DNA of 29,264 nt from Baffinella frigidus. Taxonomy: Eukaryota > Cryptophyceae > Cryptomonadales > Baffinellaceae. Location: NCBI GenBank assembly GCA_026770585.1, contig MU647244.1, positions 29,803 to 59,066 of the forward strand, in the 5' to 3' direction. Numbering within the stretch: the first letter of the stretch is position 1; every line of letters begins with the position of its first letter. A model generated the notes under the pieces. It was not told the origin of the DNA, ran no database searches, and worked only from the letters and a program-made list of their open reading frames with translations. The translations under genes and the position numbers were made by a program. Positions 9,494 through 16,451 of the stretch are shown in pieces.

Positions 9494-9673
9494 CCAGCTC
9501 AGAAATCGAACTTTCATTTTACCACACGATCTTCGAGAAAAGTTGATTCTGCCCGGGAAACACGCCAAAAGTATTGGGAATTGGAGCCCTTGCCATGCGC
9601 ATTTTTCAGATTCTGAACCACGATAAGCCAGCTGAACACTTTTAGCGCGAACGAGTGTGTGGAAATCCCACTC
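9494..9673. repeat. Dispersed element, copy 1 (copy 2 at 18681-18864)
   Basis: Shared words in order: CCAG(C/G)TCAGAA, CACACGATCTTCGAG, AAAGTTGATTCT, GGGAAACACGCCAAAAG, GGAGC(C/T)CTTGCCATG, GATAAGCCA, TTTTAGCGCGAACGAGTGTG, AAATCCCAC. A short relative (GTTGCCCAGGAAACACGCC) lies at about 3988. It ends about 20 bases before the proposed exon 4 acceptor. Confidence 0.75.
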
Positions 9674-9693
9674 ATGCCCTGGCTCGGTCGCAG

Positions 9694-9825
9694 ATCTTCC
9701 ACTACGACTGCTGCCCGGACAAGACGAAGAAGTGTTCTTCGGAGCAAGAGTTCATGAAGCTCAAAATCCCCCACGGGTCGCCTCTCCTTCCCAGCGTCCC
9801 TTCACTGATAGGGGAAATTATCTAG
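9694..9825 (+). CDS. Cysteine-rich protein, proposed exon 4 (terminal)
   Basis: After GGCTCGGTCGCAG a frame in phase 0 reads IFHYDCCPDKTKKCSSEQ, then EFMKLKIPHGSP, and runs to TAG at 9823-9825. Three cysteines, lysine-rich, coding-like composition, and the phase matches the end of exon 3 at 8053. A donor-like GGTCGCC (about 9777) resembles the exon 3 donor AAGGTCGCC, so the exon might end earlier. Linking across the 1.6-kb repeat-filled intron is inference. Confidence 0.35.
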   Translation: MFHYDCCPDKTKKCSSEQEFMKLKIPHGSPLLPSVPSLIGEII

Positions 9826-10200
9826 GGGGAAATCATGTTCCAACTTTGAGGTATCCATGAAAAATCAAACGCTCAACAACGCGCGCCCTGAATCTATTTT
9901 CGGAGCAAGAAAGGATCTGCCCCGCTTCTCAAGGCTTCCAACGCCGAAGATAAGGGTGTATATGCTATTTTGTGCATACAATGATGCTATGTTACGCCTT
10001 TTTGTGTGGTAAGATTCTGGTATGCTCGGAGATGAAATCCAACCACGCTTGATTGGTAGGCTACGCTAGACCTGAGGGGAGGCAATCGCAAAAGTCAACT
10101 CCCCTCGCCTTCGAGTCAACGTATGCCAACTTCCAACTCAGAGTTGGAACTTGCAAGGGCGTTGGCTTTTGATTCACCACCGTCACGTCTAGAGTGGGTG
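9826..10200. other. Non-coding region with short hairpins
   Basis: Contains GCCAACTTCCAACTC / GAGTTGGAACTTGC (about 10127-10155) and short AT-rich words. No gene or known repeat family. Confidence 0.4.
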
Positions 10201-10210
10201 CTGGGGTTTA

Positions 10211-10344
10211 ATCTCCATACAAGTATTAATCAATTGCTTTTGGCAACGAAAATTACTACACGGTTTGCTCATACAAGTAATAGTAAAGCGTTTGTGTAGT
10301 ACATTTCGTTGCACCAAAAGCAATTAATTGATGCTTTTGTGGAA
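10211..10344. mobile_element. MITE, CTCCATACAAGTATTAAT family, copy 1
   Basis: Left arm CTCCATACAAGTATTAATCA then ATTGCTTTTGGCAACG; the right arm is the inverse ending ATGCTTTTGTGGA. Core AATTACTACACGGTTTGCTC..TAATAGTAAAGCGTTTGTGTAGTA. Copy 2 (21908-22044) is the same element in the opposite orientation. The core resembles that of the 8463 element. Confidence 0.85.
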
Positions 10345-10403
10345 ATGAGCTTGCTCTCGCGCCCACGGTCCCACCACCGTTGCCTGGCAGAGGGCAAATC
10401 ATC

Positions 10404-10524
10404 TACATGGGTACTTCGCTCATAAGAAAGCGCCTACCCCTAGGACCCTACAGTAGCCCTAGGCTAGGGCCCTATGGTGGTCCTAGGGGGGGGGGCAGTT
10501 TCTTATGAGCGAGGTACCCCTGTA
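10404..10524. mobile_element. GGTACC-tip MITE, copy 1
   Basis: Inverted arms built on TACAGGGGTACCTCGCTCAT and AAGAAA(C/G)(C/T)GCCCCCCC around a palindromic centre rich in CCTAGG and CTACAGTAG/CTATGGTGG. This copy has TACATGGGTACTTCGCTC on the left. About 120 bp, no coding capacity. Confidence 0.9.
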
Positions 10525-11170
10525 GGGGAACCCATCTTGCAATATTCAGATATCCTCGGGTCTGCCCCGCCCAGCGTTGCAAGAATCGAGGGGAAGGGTG
10601 GACTGACCCCTCGATGACTCGAAAGCAAGGAGAGTTGAGGCAACCGTTGCCCCATCCGCGCTGGGGATTCGGGGGACACAGTCCCGTGTAGGATGGACGG
10701 AGTGACTTTACACCAACCGCAATATCCAGCATGGATCTCCTCTCGACCACCGTTGTCTGATTCTGTCGTGCCCTGACTCCCACTACCGGTGACTGACAGG
10801 GCAAACTATCTTCCAATATTCTCATATCCGTGGGGGGGGGGGTCGACGAACCATGCGCGCAGGGTTTGTACTAGGACGGTCCCTGAGCGGCGCGGTGTTG
10901 GAACCAGGACTGACGTTGGTCAACAGTTGCGGGATCTTGAAAGGTTGGGAATGCTGCGGGAAACGGGGGAGAGTGATGGCCCCTCGGTGTCGCTCTCACG
11001 CCAGCGTGGCGTGGCACAGTGCTGCCAAGGGTGCTTTGGGGGGCGCGTGCAGCTTTGCACGATCTGTGAGATGGATGTTTTGGGGTCCGCGGGGTTTTCA
11101 AATTGCACCATGAGTCCCGTCAAGCTCCTACCGAGCGTGTGTGCGGTGTCAAACGCGTGCCGTTTGACAC
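10525..11170. repeat. Dispersed repeat copy (10676-10806) within otherwise unassigned sequence
   Basis: ACAGTCCCGTGTAGGATGGA and the TGACAGGGCAAAC end match 4116-4340. The rest is GC-rich; an open frame at 10789-11199 contains QCCQGCFGGRVQLCTICEMD, which is cysteine-rich but lacks splice or homology support, so it is not called as a gene. Confidence 0.45.
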
Positions 11171-11274
11171 TATCCCTTAAGTGGCGGACGGGCGATTAAT
11201 CGCCCTAACTCGCCCTAGGCAGGTCCTAGGGCCCTACCGTAGGGCGTATGCGCCTACTCGCCACTTAAGGGATA
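11171..11274. mobile_element. CTTAAG-tip MITE, copy 1
   Basis: Ends TATCCCTTAAGTGGC and GCCACTTAAGGGATA; centre GGTCCTAGGGCCCTACCGTA, the same sort of centre as the GGTACC-tip family. Other copies at 12669-12773 and 19428-19532, plus two isolated tips at about 15165-15195. Confidence 0.88.
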
Positions 11275-11275
11275 C

Positions 11276-11905
11276 NNNNNNNNNNNNNNNNNNNNNNNNN
11301 NNNNNNNNNNNNNNNNNNNNNNNNNNNNNNNNNNNNNNNNNNNNNNNNNNNNNNNNNNNNNNNNNNNNNNNNNNNNNNNNNNNNNNNNNNNNNNNNNNNN
11401 NNNNNNNNNNNNNNNNNNNNNNNNNNNNNNNNNNNNNNNNNNNNNNNNNNNNNNNNNNNNNNNNNNNNNNNNNNNNNNNNNNNNNNNNNNNNNNNNNNNN
11501 NNNNNNNNNNNNNNNNNNNNNNNNNNNNNNNNNNNNNNNNNNNNNNNNNNNNNNNNNNNNNNNNNNNNNNNNNNNNNNNNNNNNNNNNNNNNNNNNNNNN
11601 NNNNNNNNNNNNNNNNNNNNNNNNNNNNNNNNNNNNNNNNNNNNNNNNNNNNNNNNNNNNNNNNNNNNNNNNNNNNNNNNNNNNNNNNNNNNNNNNNNNN
11701 NNNNNNNNNNNNNNNNNNNNNNNNNNNNNNNNNNNNNNNNNNNNNNNNNNNNNNNNNNNNNNNNNNNNNNNNNNNNNNNNNNNNNNNNNNNNNNNNNNNN
11801 NNNNNNNNNNNNNNNNNNNNNNNNNNNNNNNNNNNNNNNNNNNNNNNNNNNNNNNNNNNNNNNNNNNNNNNNNNNNNNNNNNNNNNNNNNNNNNNNNNNN
11901 NNNNN
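11276..11905. other. Assembly gap (630 N) followed by a 28-G run
   Basis: All N from 11276 to 11905, then 28 consecutive G (11906-11933). The G run and the immediately preceding MITE suggest that the gap marks a repeat or homopolymer that could not be assembled. Any ORF spanning it is meaningless. Confidence 0.99.
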
Positions 11906-11933
11906 GGGGGGGGGGGGGGGGGGGGGGGGGGGG

Positions 11934-12303
11934 CTCGGGTGCGTGTTTGGTGTGGGTATCTAGGCTCTAAGGGCACTTGGGGGCGCCAGATTATGCCTAG
12001 GGTCCTATGGTGGAGGAGCGTTCAAACTTGGTGGGGGGGCACTCTCTCGAGGCTCTCCCGATCCGGGTGAGGGTGTAGGGTGTATTGGTGTATTGGTGTA
12101 TTGACTTGGGCGGTGGTCTAGTTTGGGGCCGTCGACTGTGGGGATGGGTGGGTTGGGTTCAGGGGGCGGCGGCGGGGGGGGGTCTCGCGTAGGGCGCGCG
12201 CTGTTTGTGAGTAAAGCTTGTTGAGTGAGAGGCAGTCGCATACCCCCCCCCTTCAACCAGGCCTCCTCCGCCTTGCATGGGGGAATCGAATCAGATGAGC
12301 GTG
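11934..12303. other. G-rich region, no recognised gene
   Basis: Contains a GTGTATTG triple repeat (about 12078-12100) and G runs. The minus-strand frame is Pro/Ser-rich low complexity and has no support as a gene. Confidence 0.45.
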
Positions 12304-12330
12304 TCACTCATCGTCCCCCTTCCTAACGTG
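12304..12330 (-). pseudogene. Exon family B, 3' fragment cut by a MITE
   Basis: Minus strand: codons H V R K G D D E then TGA followed by CACGC, matching the end of the intact family B exon (YVREGAEE-stop at 13886-13909). The similarity stops where the GGTACC-tip MITE begins. The rest of this copy probably continues at 12774. Confidence 0.55.
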
Positions 12331-12451
12331 CAGGGGTACCTCGCCCATAAGAAACTGCCCCCCCTTAGGTGCCTACTGTAGGACTATTCCTTGGGCACTA
12401 CGGTGGTCCTAGGGGGGGGGGGCAGTTTCTTATGGGCGAGGTACCCCTGTA
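12331..12451. mobile_element. GGTACC-tip MITE, copy 2
   Basis: CAGGGGTACCTCGCCCATAA left and TTATGGGCGAGGTACCCCTG right; arms almost perfect, including the matching compensatory change GCCCAT/ATGGGC, so the two arms have kept pace with each other. Confidence 0.92.
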
Positions 12452-12551
12452 TCACTCCTCGCGAGGAGCCGCCCACCCCCCCGGGATCACCGTAGGGCCA
12501 TAGGTATCGGCCTACTGTAGGGCCCTAGGGAGGTGCATGGCCTCTCGCACG
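12452..12551. mobile_element. Degenerate GGTACC-family remnant
   Basis: CGAGGAGCCGCCCACCC, ACCGTAGGGCCATAGG, CGGCCTACTGTAGGGCCCTA and AGGGAGGTGCATGG resemble the inner part of the family without good tips. It begins with a small CTCCTCGCGAGGAG palindrome. Confidence 0.5.
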
Positions 12552-12668
12552 TACAGGGGTACCTCGCTCATAGGGAAACGCCCCCCCCCTAGGACCACCA
12601 TAGGACCCGAGGCATAGGCCTACTGCAGGGTCCTAGGGGGAGGCGGTTTCTTATGGGCGAGGTACCCC
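12552..12668. mobile_element. GGTACC-tip MITE, copy 3
   Basis: TACAGGGGTACCTCGCTCAT to TTATGGGCGAGGTACCCCTA. The right tip is fused directly to the next element's TATCCCT end. Confidence 0.9.
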
Positions 12669-12773
12669 TATCCCTCAAGTGCCCATGCCGCCAAATTTGG
12701 CGGCCAAGAGGTCCTAGGCAGGTCCTAGGGCCCTACGGTAGGGTGTATGGGCATACTGGTCACTTAAGGGATA
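12669..12773. mobile_element. CTTAAG-tip MITE, copy 2
   Basis: TATCCCTCAAGTG left, CACTTAAGGGATA right, an inner CGCCAAATTTGGCG palindrome and GGTCCTAGGCAGGTCCTAGG / CCCTACGGTAGGG. It directly abuts the family B exon fragment at 12774. Confidence 0.88.
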
Positions 12774-12835
12774 GCGCGCAGCAGCCTCTTGCTAGTTGGC
12801 AGTGCCGTTCTCGACGGAGAAAGCAGACAGCGTCC
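12774..12835 (-). pseudogene. Exon family B copy with in-frame stop, cut by MITEs
   Basis: Minus strand reads SVENGTAN-stop-QEAAARY, aligned with SVEKDNANWQEAAARY of the intact exon; TGG (Trp) has become TAG. Similarity ends exactly at the CTTAAG-tip MITE. With 12304-12330 it appears to be one exon copy split by 443 bp of MITEs. Confidence 0.6.
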
Positions 12836-12900
12836 TTGCGAGGAGTCACCCGAGGAGACATCACCCGCAGAGCACTCATTGCTCACCATCACGTTGGTCC

Positions 12901-13021
12901 TACAGGGGTACCTCGCTCATAAGAAACCGCCCACCCCCCAGGACAACCATACGGCCCTAGGCAGAGGGCTACCGTAGGGTCCTAGGGGGCTGCGGTTTCT
13001 TATGAGCGAGGTACCCCTGTT
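12901..13021. mobile_element. GGTACC-tip MITE, copy 4
   Basis: TACAGGGGTACCTCGCTCAT at the left and TTATGAGCGAGGTACCCCTG at the right, centre CCGTAGGGTCCTAGG. It is followed at once by an isolated right arm (about 13030-13059, TTCTTGTGAGCGAGGTACCC). Confidence 0.92.
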
Positions 13022-13059
13022 AGGGGGGGGGGGGGTTCTTGTGAGCGAGGTACCCCTGT

Positions 13060-13193
13060 AAAGGTCCTTACAGGTGCGAAAGGTGTCTCGTAAGGAACTG
13101 CACCCCCCCTAGGACCACCGCAGGGCCCTAGGCATCGTCCTACTGTAGGGGGCTAGGAGGACGCGGTTGATTACGAGCAAGGTACCCCTGTAT
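13060..13193. mobile_element. GGTACC-tip MITE, diverged copy 5
   Basis: A degenerate left arm (CTTACAGGTGCGAAAGGTGTC, TCGTAAGGAACTGC) and a right arm GATTACGAGCAAGGTACCCC around CCTAGGACCACCGCAGGGCC. Confidence 0.75.
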
Positions 13194-13456
13194 TATGAGG
13201 TACCACATGTATGACGAGATCGAGTGTGAGGACGGAGTCCTGGACGGGCCCGCCTCGGGCGGGAGAAGAAGTCATTTATGTAGACATTAGACATGCGCCT
13301 ATTTCGGGGAAACCCTCTCGCAAGAGGATCCCCTTACGTGTGGAATAAAGTACTGGTATTCTGATCGAGCGCCCCCGGGGGGGGCAGGCGAGGATGCCAC
13401 TCCCCGCCACCCCCCCTCACTTTACTGAAGGGCAAAAATCCTTGGCCCCCGTTGAC
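13194..13456. other. Spacer, no recognised feature
   Basis: Between two MITE copies. A small hairpin (CCTCTCGCAAGAGG at about 13313-13326) is present. GCCACTCCCCGCC near 13390 faintly resembles the family B exon end but is too short to call. Confidence 0.4.
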
Positions 13457-13576
13457 TACAGGGGTACCTCGCTCATAAGAAACCGCCCACCCCTAGGACC
13501 CTACAGTAGGACCATGCCTAGGGCCCTATGGGGCCCTATGGGGGGGGCGGTTTATTATGAGCGAGGTACCCCTGTA
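13457..13576. mobile_element. GGTACC-tip MITE, copy 6
   Basis: TACAGGGGTACCTCGCTCAT and ATGAGCGAGGTACCCCTGTA, with CCTACAGTAGGACC and CCTAGGGCCCTATGGGG in the centre. TATTATGAG replaces TCTTATGAG in the right arm. Confidence 0.92.
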
Positions 13577-13744
13577 CACGGGGGGGGGGCAGACGAGGGA
13601 GTCAATCCTCGCGGACGTACAGCGACGATGCGAGTTCCGTATGTATTCCGTATGTATGTATTTTCACTGCCAGACTGAGCTGAATGTATTTTCACTGCCA
13701 GACTGACCAATCTTTCTAGAAGGGGTCCTGCACCAGGAAGCGTG

Positions 13745-13825
13745 TCACTCCCCGCCCCCTTCGCGGACGTAGCGTGCTGCAGCCTCTTGCCAGTTTGTGT
13801 TGTCTTTCTCGACGGCTGTGAAAAC
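13745..13825 (-). CDS. Exon family B, partial copy with intact 3' end
   Basis: Minus strand reads AVEKDNTNWQEAAARYVR then EGGGE and TGA (13745-13747). Differences from 13886-13953 are mostly at third codon positions or conservative, which supports past coding. Upstream of AVEK the match to the intact exon stops. It could be a shorter paralogue exon or a remnant. Confidence 0.45.
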   Translation of the reverse strand, partial: VFTAVEKDNTNWQEAAARYVREGGGE

Positions 13826-13885
13826 GCATCCCTAGGACGGGCCCGTATGGCCCCCCACGAGGAAATACACCAACAGTGTTCACTG

Positions 13886-14020
13886 TCACTCCTCGGCACC
13901 CTCCCTCACGTAGCGCGCGGCAGCCTCTTGCCAGTTTGCGTTGTCTTTCTCGACGGAGAGCGTTTTCTTGAGGAGGGTGATGTGCTTGCATTCGTGCTTC
14001 CGCAGCCGGAAATCCATACA
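13886..14020 (-). CDS. Exon family B, full terminal exon (44 codons + stop)
   Basis: Minus strand: CTCTCTTTCCAAG acceptor, then CMDFRLRKHECKHITLL, KKTLSVEKDNANWQ, EAAARYVREGAEE and TGA at 13886-13888. The sequence is highly charged and probably helical, with an unusual His/Cys cluster (KHECKH). It is the most complete of at least four related pieces at 12304-12330/12774-12835, 13745-13825 and 14214-14267. The pyrimidine tract of the acceptor is the tail of a (TC)n-linked repeat (GTTGGTACTAACAACG). I do not recognise the protein family; upstream exons are not identified. Confidence 0.5.
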   Translation of the reverse strand, partial: CMDFRLRKHECKHITLLKKTLSVEKDNANWQEAAARYVREGAEE

Positions 14021-14084
14021 CTTGGAAAGAGAGAGAGAACGTTGTTAGTACCAACACGGCCGCGATGTAGTAGTCGCCTAGACA

Positions 14085-14147
14085 GCAGAGAGAGAGGGAG
14101 ACAGAGAGAGAGAGGGAAACCGAGAGAGAGAGAGAGAGAGAGAGAGA
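14085..14147. repeat. (GA)n microsatellite
   Basis: Interrupted GA repeats, i.e. (TC)n on the minus strand. It is joined at 14148 to CTTTATCCCTACCAACACGG, the 3' end of the (TC)n-tailed repeat described at 14148-14205. Confidence 0.9.
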
Positions 14148-14205
14148 CCTTTATCCCTACCAACACGGACGCCTTGCATGCACCCCCGCCGAGGCTGTTA
14201 TTGAG
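14148..14205 (-). repeat. (TC)n-tailed dispersed repeat, copy
   Basis: Minus strand: CCTCGGCGGGGGTGCATGC, AAGGCGTCCGTGTTGGTA, GGGATAAAGGTCTCTCTC. Related copies: 14042-14084 (-), 15645-15695 (+), 16344-16405 (-), 16690-16760 (-), 24476-24520 (+). They share a GGGGGTGCA box, TGTTGGTAT or CGGTATT, AATAAA in several copies, then a TC tail. The layout suits a SINE/LINE 3' end. Confidence 0.55.
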
Positions 14206-14213
14206 CAGGACTA

Positions 14214-14267
14214 AGGCAGGAGGGTGATGTGCTTGCATTCGTGCTTTCCCTGTCGGAGGTCCATGCA
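14214..14267 (-). pseudogene. Exon family B, 5' fragment
   Basis: Minus strand: acceptor CCCCTGGCAG then CMDLRQGKHECKHITLLP and TAG. It matches the first 17 residues of the 13886-14020 exon with four substitutions, then breaks into the (TC)n-tailed repeat. A truncated copy. Confidence 0.55.
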
Positions 14268-14336
14268 CTGCCAGGGGGAAGTGTGGGGAGGAGCCTGGTG
14301 TAGGCCCGTCTCGGGAGAGCTCTTGAGTCATGTGAA

Positions 14337-14487
14337 AAGCTAACGCCAGCGAGGTACTTAGAGCCTACGGATTGCCTACGGTAGGAGCCCCCCCCTAACG
14401 ACTTTTAAAGTCCTTTTGTTTTAAACGTCGTAGGAGGAGGGGGAGTTCCTACCGTAGGCTAAGGGGTCCGCAGGTGTTAGCTTGCGG
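14337..14487. mobile_element. MITE, AAGCTAACGCC family, copy 2
   Basis: AAGCTAACGCCAGCGAGGTA left, inverse AGGTGTTAGCTT right, centre hairpin ACGACTTTTAAAG / TTTTAAACGTCGTAGG and arms GCCTACGGTAGGA / TCCTACCGTAGGC. Left half is nearly identical to 4409-4480. Confidence 0.8.
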
Positions 14488-14840
14488 CATTATGAGATAG
14501 GCCCGCCTCGGGAGAGCTCCAAGAGCTCTCCCTTGGCGGGCCTGTTCCAGGCTAAATTTAGTCCTCACACGAAGAGCGCCCGTCACCATCTCGGTTGGCT
14601 TTTCTGCAGAACAAGTTCCGGTGTCCGCCTATGTTGGGAGCTCGAAGAACCTAAAGGACCTCAAGGACCTAAATTTAGTCCTCACACGAAGAGCACCCGT
14701 CACCATCTCGGTTGCGGTGTTGGAGACAGCTCTCGAGCGGGTACGGAACCTCTCAAAAGTCCATGTCCAGAATCTGCACCGAGCGGGTACGGAACACACC
14801 AGAATCGGTCCACATAAAAAGGCGTAAGATAGCATCATTG
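14488..14840. repeat. Direct repeat of ~55 bp, no gene
   Basis: AAATTTAGTCCTCACACGAAGAGC(G/A)CCCGTCACCATCTCGGTTG occurs at about 14564-14604 and 14669-14710. A GGAGAGCTCCAAGAGCTCTCC hairpin lies at 14511-14531 and GAGCGGGTACGGAAC is repeated at about 14735 and 14779. Nothing coding is supported; 14841-15160 holds no recognised feature. Confidence 0.55.
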
Positions 14841-15164
14841 TATGCCTAAAATGGCATATGCACCCTTGTCTTCGGCATCGGAAGCCTACGATGGCGGGAT
14901 AGAACCCTCAACTTGGTCCCGTCCCGCTCGAAAGCGGTTCCAGGCTCCTAATCATACGAAGAGCGCCTATCTTCCAGGTGCACGTGCCGTTTTGGGAGGG
15001 GATAGTGCCTTAATTAGTGTCTTTTACATTAATGCCCGGAGGCGTGCACCACGTGTAGCGATTACCAGAGGTACTGCAACCCAGTTGTGAAATGCATGTG
15101 CTTAGCTGTACCAGCAAACGCCGCAGTGCTAGACCAACCAAACCCTCCTCAGGGTACATGTATC

Positions 15165-15200
15165 CCTTAAGTGGACATGTATCCCTTAAGTGGCGAGCAG
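15165..15200. mobile_element. Two isolated CTTAAG-MITE tips
   Basis: CATGTATCCCTTAAGTGG occurs twice in a row, as if one or two elements had lost their interiors and right arms. Confidence 0.65.
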
Positions 15201-15248
15201 GTCATATTTGACCCCCAGCAGGTCGTTAGCCCCTACTCATAGGCCAAG

Positions 15249-15482
15249 CCACTCGAGGCTGGAAGAAGGAGTATTTTAAATGTGAGGTTGTTGAATTTAG
15301 TACCAGTCATGGGCAGGCTTGGTCACGTATCTCCCATAGCTTGGTCACGTATCTCCCATATATACGGAAGATACGTGACCAAACGCCCCTATGTGTGTAA
15401 AAATTACTACACCGCTCTTTTTGTTTCATCTCTTGTAAAGGAATCCCTGTTTAAAAATAGTCACATTCCTAGCCTCGAGTGG
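15249..15482. mobile_element. Inverted-repeat element, CCACTCGAGGCT family, copy 1
   Basis: CCACTCGAGGCTGGAAG at the left, AGCCTCGAGTGG at the right. Interior: GGCAGGCTTGGTCACGTATC and the inverse GATACGTGACCAAACGCCCC, with an internal 23-bp tandem duplication (TTGGTCACGTATCTCCCATA), then AAAATTACTACAC. Copy 2 begins at 28319 and has a different palindromic centre (GTTGCTGGGGG/CCCCCAGCAAC). Confidence 0.75.
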
Positions 15483-15494
15483 AAGTAGGAGCGT

Positions 15495-15662
15495 ATGAGT
15501 CTGCTCGCCACGTCAGGAACAGAGGTGAACGTGCAGAGGTTGGAGGGGGGGGCGACAGCTATGGCGGGGGAAGCGCCGTTGATAGATCGCAGTGCAGGGG
15601 GAGGCGTACGGGCAGTATCCCCAGTACTTGAGGGGTATCCCAGCCTCGGTGGGGGTGCATAG
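15495..15662 (+). CDS. Candidate short ORF or terminal exon, unknown
   Basis: ATG at 15495 opens 55 codons: MSLLATSGTEVNVQRLEG then GATAMAGEAPLIDRSAGG and a GYPSLGGGA end, stop TAG 15660-15662. A splice acceptor (ACAGAG|GTG) at about 15524 would make it a terminal exon. Composition is balanced. AATAAA lies at about 15677-15682, 15 bases after the stop, inside the (TC)n-tailed repeat, so the repeat may supply the 3' end. No family recognised. Confidence 0.3.
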   Translation: MSLLATSGTEVNVQRLEGGATAMAGEAPLIDRSAGGGVRAVSPVLEGYPSLGGGA

Positions 15663-15695
15663 ATGGTCGGTATTAATAAAGGTCTCTCTCTGTAC
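15645..15695 (+). repeat. (TC)n-tailed dispersed repeat, plus-strand copy
   Basis: CCTCGGTGGGGGTGCATAGA, then TGGTCGGTATTAATAAAGGT and CTCTCTCTG. It contains a canonical AATAAA polyadenylation motif followed by the TC tail. Confidence 0.6.
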
Positions 15696-15926
15696 CTGGC
15701 AGGTGCTCCAGGACTACCCCCCGGCCCTGGTGGCTATATGTCTCGAGGCAGTGAATTCACTGTAAAATCAGTGAATTCACGCCAAAATGAGGCCTGGGCA
15801 AATTGCCCAGACGTATAGCCACTAGAGATCGGCCTCGTGCAGGGTCCTCGGAGGGTGCGGGGTGGGTGTTGCGGTGTGGGAGATAGCGGTGAAACCCTGC
15901 ACCCTACACCCTGACCTCCAAAGTAC

Positions 15927-15977
15927 CTGATAGGTAGACGCGAGAGGGCGGGTGGCGGAGCGGGAGCCGAGGGCAAC
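15927..15977 (-). pseudogene. Exon family A, 3' half copy
   Basis: Minus strand 17 codons VALGSRSATRPLASTYQ followed by GTACTT (donor-like). They correspond to residues 22-38 of the full exon at 16210-16323. The 5' half is absent. Confidence 0.5.
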
Positions 15978-16067
15978 CGGCCCTAGGGTGGTCCTAGGCT
16001 CCTAGGACTAGCCCTACCGTAGGACCCTAGGGCGGTGCGTGTCCTTTTTCGCGAGTAACCCCTGCAC

Positions 16068-16112
16068 CTGGCAGGTAGAGGCGAGGGGGCGGGTGCCGGA
16101 GCCCAAGGCGAC
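16068..16112 (-). pseudogene. Exon family A, 3' half copy
   Basis: Minus strand 15 codons VALGSGTRPLASTCQ followed by GTGCAG. Two codons shorter than the 15927 copy. The 5' half is absent. Confidence 0.5.
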
Positions 16113-16209
16113 CCACAAAGTCTGGAACCACACCAGGACTACATGCAGGGCCCTAGGAGGGAGAGGTGTGCGGTGGTGTGGTGTTTTGGTGTAGGAGAGA
16201 GCAGGGTAC

Positions 16210-16323
16210 CTGGCACGTGGAGGCGAGGGGGCGGGAGGCGGAGCGGAGGCCCAAGGCGACGCGGTAGGGCTTGCGCGTGGATCCCATCACTATGAACAGC
16301 GCCTGGGTGTCGTCCAGGTCCAC
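16210..16323 (-). CDS. Exon family A, full internal exon (38 codons)
   Basis: Minus strand: acceptor CTCTCTCTCCTCGCACGCAG, then VDLDDTQALFIVMGSTRK and PYRVALGLRSASRPLASTCQ, then donor GTACCC; 114 nt, phase 0 at both ends. The mix of hydrophobic core (ALFIVMG) and basic turn (STRKPYR) is protein-like. Copies: 16780-16839 and 16592-16631 (5' half), 16068-16112 and 15927-15977 (3' half). It could be a repeated module of one gene or fragments of tandem paralogues. Family not recognised. Confidence 0.5.
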
Positions 16324-16343
16324 CTGCGTGCGAGGAGAGAGAG

Positions 16344-16405
16344 AGAAAAAGATTTATTGACACCGATAAATCTTGAGGAAAAGATTTATTGACACGGCGT
16401 GGCGC
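16344..16405 (-). repeat. (TC)n-tailed repeat with duplicated AATAAA box
   Basis: Minus strand: CACGCCGTGTCAATAAATC, TTTTCCTCAAG, ATTTATCGGTGTCAATAAATC, then TTTTTCTCTCTCTC leading directly into the family A acceptor. The GTGTCAATAAATCTTTT unit is present twice. Confidence 0.6.
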
Positions 16406-16451
16406 CATGTGTGCGCCCCACGGGAGGCTGGGTGTGTGCGCAGAGCCCGTC

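Noticed and set aside
10789-11199. Cysteine-rich frame containing QCCQGCFGGRVQLCTICEMD
   Set aside because: It suggests a zinc finger, but there are no splice borders, no second copy, and the neighbouring frames are equally open in this GC-rich sequence.
11181-11976. Long open frames on both strands across 11181-11976
   Set aside because: They exist only because the 630 N bases have no stops; the real sequence is unknown.
10404-13576. CRISPR-like array of regularly repeated hairpins
   Set aside because: Spacing is irregular, the repeats are ~120-bp elements with inverted arms, and the organism is eukaryotic by introns and telomere-type repeats.
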